Of a stretch of DNA of 14,449 nucleotides, positions 14,001-14,449 are shown piece by piece. The stretch covers positions 1-14,449 of the forward strand of contig DATLYF010000151.1 of the NCBI GenBank assembly GCA_035575095.1. Reading direction: 5' to 3'. Below the pieces are notes generated by a model. It was not told where the DNA came from and did not search any database. It saw only the letters and a list, made by a program, of their open reading frames with translations. The stretch comes from DATLYF01 sp035575095. Its GTDB lineage: Bacteria > Pseudomonadota > Gammaproteobacteria > Competibacterales > Competibacteraceae. How positions within the stretch are numbered: position 1 is the stretch's first letter; the number at the start of each line of letters is the position of its first letter. A program made the position numbers and the translations under genes.

Positions 14001-14449
14001 CCGGGGAAAGGCGAGATGGCGGTCGGATGGTTGTGGGTCTCGACCTTCATCAGGATGTGTACCGGCTCGGCCACATAACCGTACTGGTGCGACTCGGGAG
14101 CGGGGAAGAAGCGCTCGGCCTGATAGCCGCGTATCACCGCGGCGTTGTCGCTGTAAGCTGAGAGCACGCCCTCGGGGCTCGCCGCATGGGTGTTGCGGAT
14201 CATGGCGAACAGGGACTTATCCTGGGGCTCGCCGTCGATCACCCAGTCGGCGTTGAAAATCTTGTGCCGGCAGTGCTCGGAGTTGGCCTGGGCGAACATC
14301 ATCAGCTCCACGTCCGAGGGATCGCGGGCCAGGCGCCGATAGCTGTCGGCCAGATAGTCGATCTCATCCTCAGACAGGGCCAGACCCAGCTCGCGATTGG
14401 CCTGTTCCAGGGCGGCGCGGCCCTCGGCCAGCAGCGGCACGAAGGCGAG
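11024..14449 (-). CDS. purL: Phosphoribosylformylglycinamidine synthase (N-terminus beyond window edge)
   Basis: Large single-chain FGAM synthase of purine biosynthesis. It converts FGAR, glutamine and ATP to FGAM. The frame is open to the window edge; 1141 residues are visible. The linker segment DVELMMFAQANSEHCRHKIF is at about 46-65. ATP-binding synthetase motifs include VETHNHPTAISPFPGAATG (136-154), FNNEFGRP, LGGPAMLIGLGGGAASS and DVGAGGLSNALPEI in the first half, and ANWMAAAGHPGEDA, PVGKDSLSMKT and AYHDRSDGGLL in the second. The class I glutaminase domain starts at RPRVAVLREQGVNGQVEMAA. Its nucleophile is Cys981 of the fragment (GVCNGC), with His1106 and Glu1108 in HPERVF. Set against the Salmonella/E. 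coli numbering (Cys1135, His1260, Glu1262, from memory), the offset is a constant 154, so about 154 N-terminal residues are missing, which fits a protein of about 1295. No frameshift was noticed. Confidence 0.98.
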   Translation of the reverse strand, partial: LAFVPLLAEGRAALEQANRELGLALSEDEIDYLADSYRRLARDPSDVELMMFAQANSEHCRHKIFNADWVIDGEPQDKSLFAMIRNTHAASPEGVLSAYSDNAAVIRGYQAERFFPAPESHQYGYVAEPVHILMKVETHNHPTAISPFPGAATGAGGEIRDEGATGIGAKPKAGLCGFSVSNLRIPGFEQPWEADHGKPGRIASALEIMLEGPIGAAAFNNEFGRPNLGGYFRSFELSVPGPDGCLELRGYHKPIMIAGGLGNIREEHISKRAVPAGAPIVVLGGPAMLIGLGGGAASSVASGASDEELDFASVQRGNPEMQRRAQEVIDRCWALGEANPILSIHDVGAGGLSNALPEIIHGAGRGGRFELREVPSAESGLSPREIWCNEAQERYVLAIAAEGLARFAALCERERCPFAVVGHASADQRLVVSDRLFGNTPVDMPMEVLLGKPPRMKREVCRLSAPRPRLALDGIELAEAVARVLRLPSVADKSFLVTIGDRTVGGLVARDQMVGPWQVPVADCAVTASGLRGYTGEAMAMGERTPLALLDAPASGRMAIAEAITNIAAARIDRLGDVRLSANWMAAAGHPGEDAALYDTVKAVGMALCPQLGIAIPVGKDSLSMKTVWHTGDREQVMSAPLSLIVSAFAPVLDVRQTLTPQLRTDQGDSDLILIDLGRGQNRLGGSALAQVYGQLGDTPPDLDDAADLKRFFTAIQALNAAGRILAYHDRSDGGLLAVLAEMMFAGGCGVSVLLDDLGDEPLAALFTEELGAVLQVPAREREAVLACLRDCGLAACSHVIGTVNGDDRLIVRHDGRVILDEARVTLRRLWSETSYRMQELRDNPECARQAFAALADAADPGLRPKLTFDPALDVAAPYIGRGARPRVAVLREQGVNGQVEMAAAFDRAGFMAVDVHMSDIIAGRVSLADFQGLAACGGFSYGDVLGAGGGWAKSILFNARARDEFAAFFARGDSFGLGVCNGCQMMSQLKDMIPGAEHWPRFLRNKVEQYEARLSLVEVLDSPSLFFAGMVGSVIPVAVAHGEGRACFAQAGGARKILDEGLVALRFVDNRHRPTEIYPANPNGSPLGITGLTTGDGRFTIMMPHPERVFRTVQLSWRPDGWGEDSPWLRMFRNARLWLG

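Noticed and set aside
1..14449. Search for CRISPR arrays, tRNA/rRNA genes, insertion sequences, phage genes or a defence system
   Set aside because: No regularly spaced repeats, no terminal inverted repeats with a transposase, no recognised tRNA or rRNA sequence and no defence-type domains were seen; the only gaps are short and described above.

Overview
The window is about 14.4 kb of GC-rich, densely coded bacterial chromosome. Every recognisable protein is of gammaproteobacterial type: an rnf (rsx)-nth cluster in the order known from Escherichia coli and pseudomonads, a full-length single-chain PurL, and an E. coli-like Nth. A genus cannot be fixed from this sequence. There is no sign of phage, plasmid, insertion sequence or CRISPR, and no rRNA or tRNA gene was recognised.

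Layout. Plus strand, 1-4386: the 3' part of rnfC (its start lies before the window), then rnfD, rnfG and rnfE, encoding a membrane ion-pumping ferredoxin/NAD oxidoreductase, followed closely by nth (endonuclease III, a 4Fe-4S base-excision repair enzyme). Plus strand, 4394-6104: a DUF1841 protein of unknown function, an ECF sigma factor, and its membrane-bound RskA-like anti-sigma factor, which overlaps the sigma gene by 4 bases. Plus strand, 6185-6877: a separately promoted ArsR-fold regulator with a long C-terminal domain; its upstream region carries a close match to the sigma-S extended -10 element. Minus strand, 10917 down to 6891: a trehalose operon, otsB - GH15 glycosidase - otsA, converging on the ArsR gene with only 13 bases between stop codons. 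Minus strand, 14449 down to 11024: purL, lacking an estimated 154 N-terminal residues that lie beyond the window.

How the genes fit together. The rnf genes make one complex; RnfD and RnfG both carry the threonine motif for covalent FMN attachment. The ots operon makes trehalose from UDP-glucose and glucose-6-phosphate in two steps. The GH15 enzyme between the two ots genes probably hydrolyses an alpha-glucoside, possibly trehalose itself, which would put synthesis and breakdown in one transcript. The ECF/anti-sigma pair is a signalling unit with unknown input. No clearly new biological system is visible. The items most worth a second look are the DUF1841 protein with two HxxxH pairs, the GH15 gene inside the ots operon, the sigma-S-like promoter of the ArsR-type gene, and three perfect inverted repeats in the purL-otsB gap.
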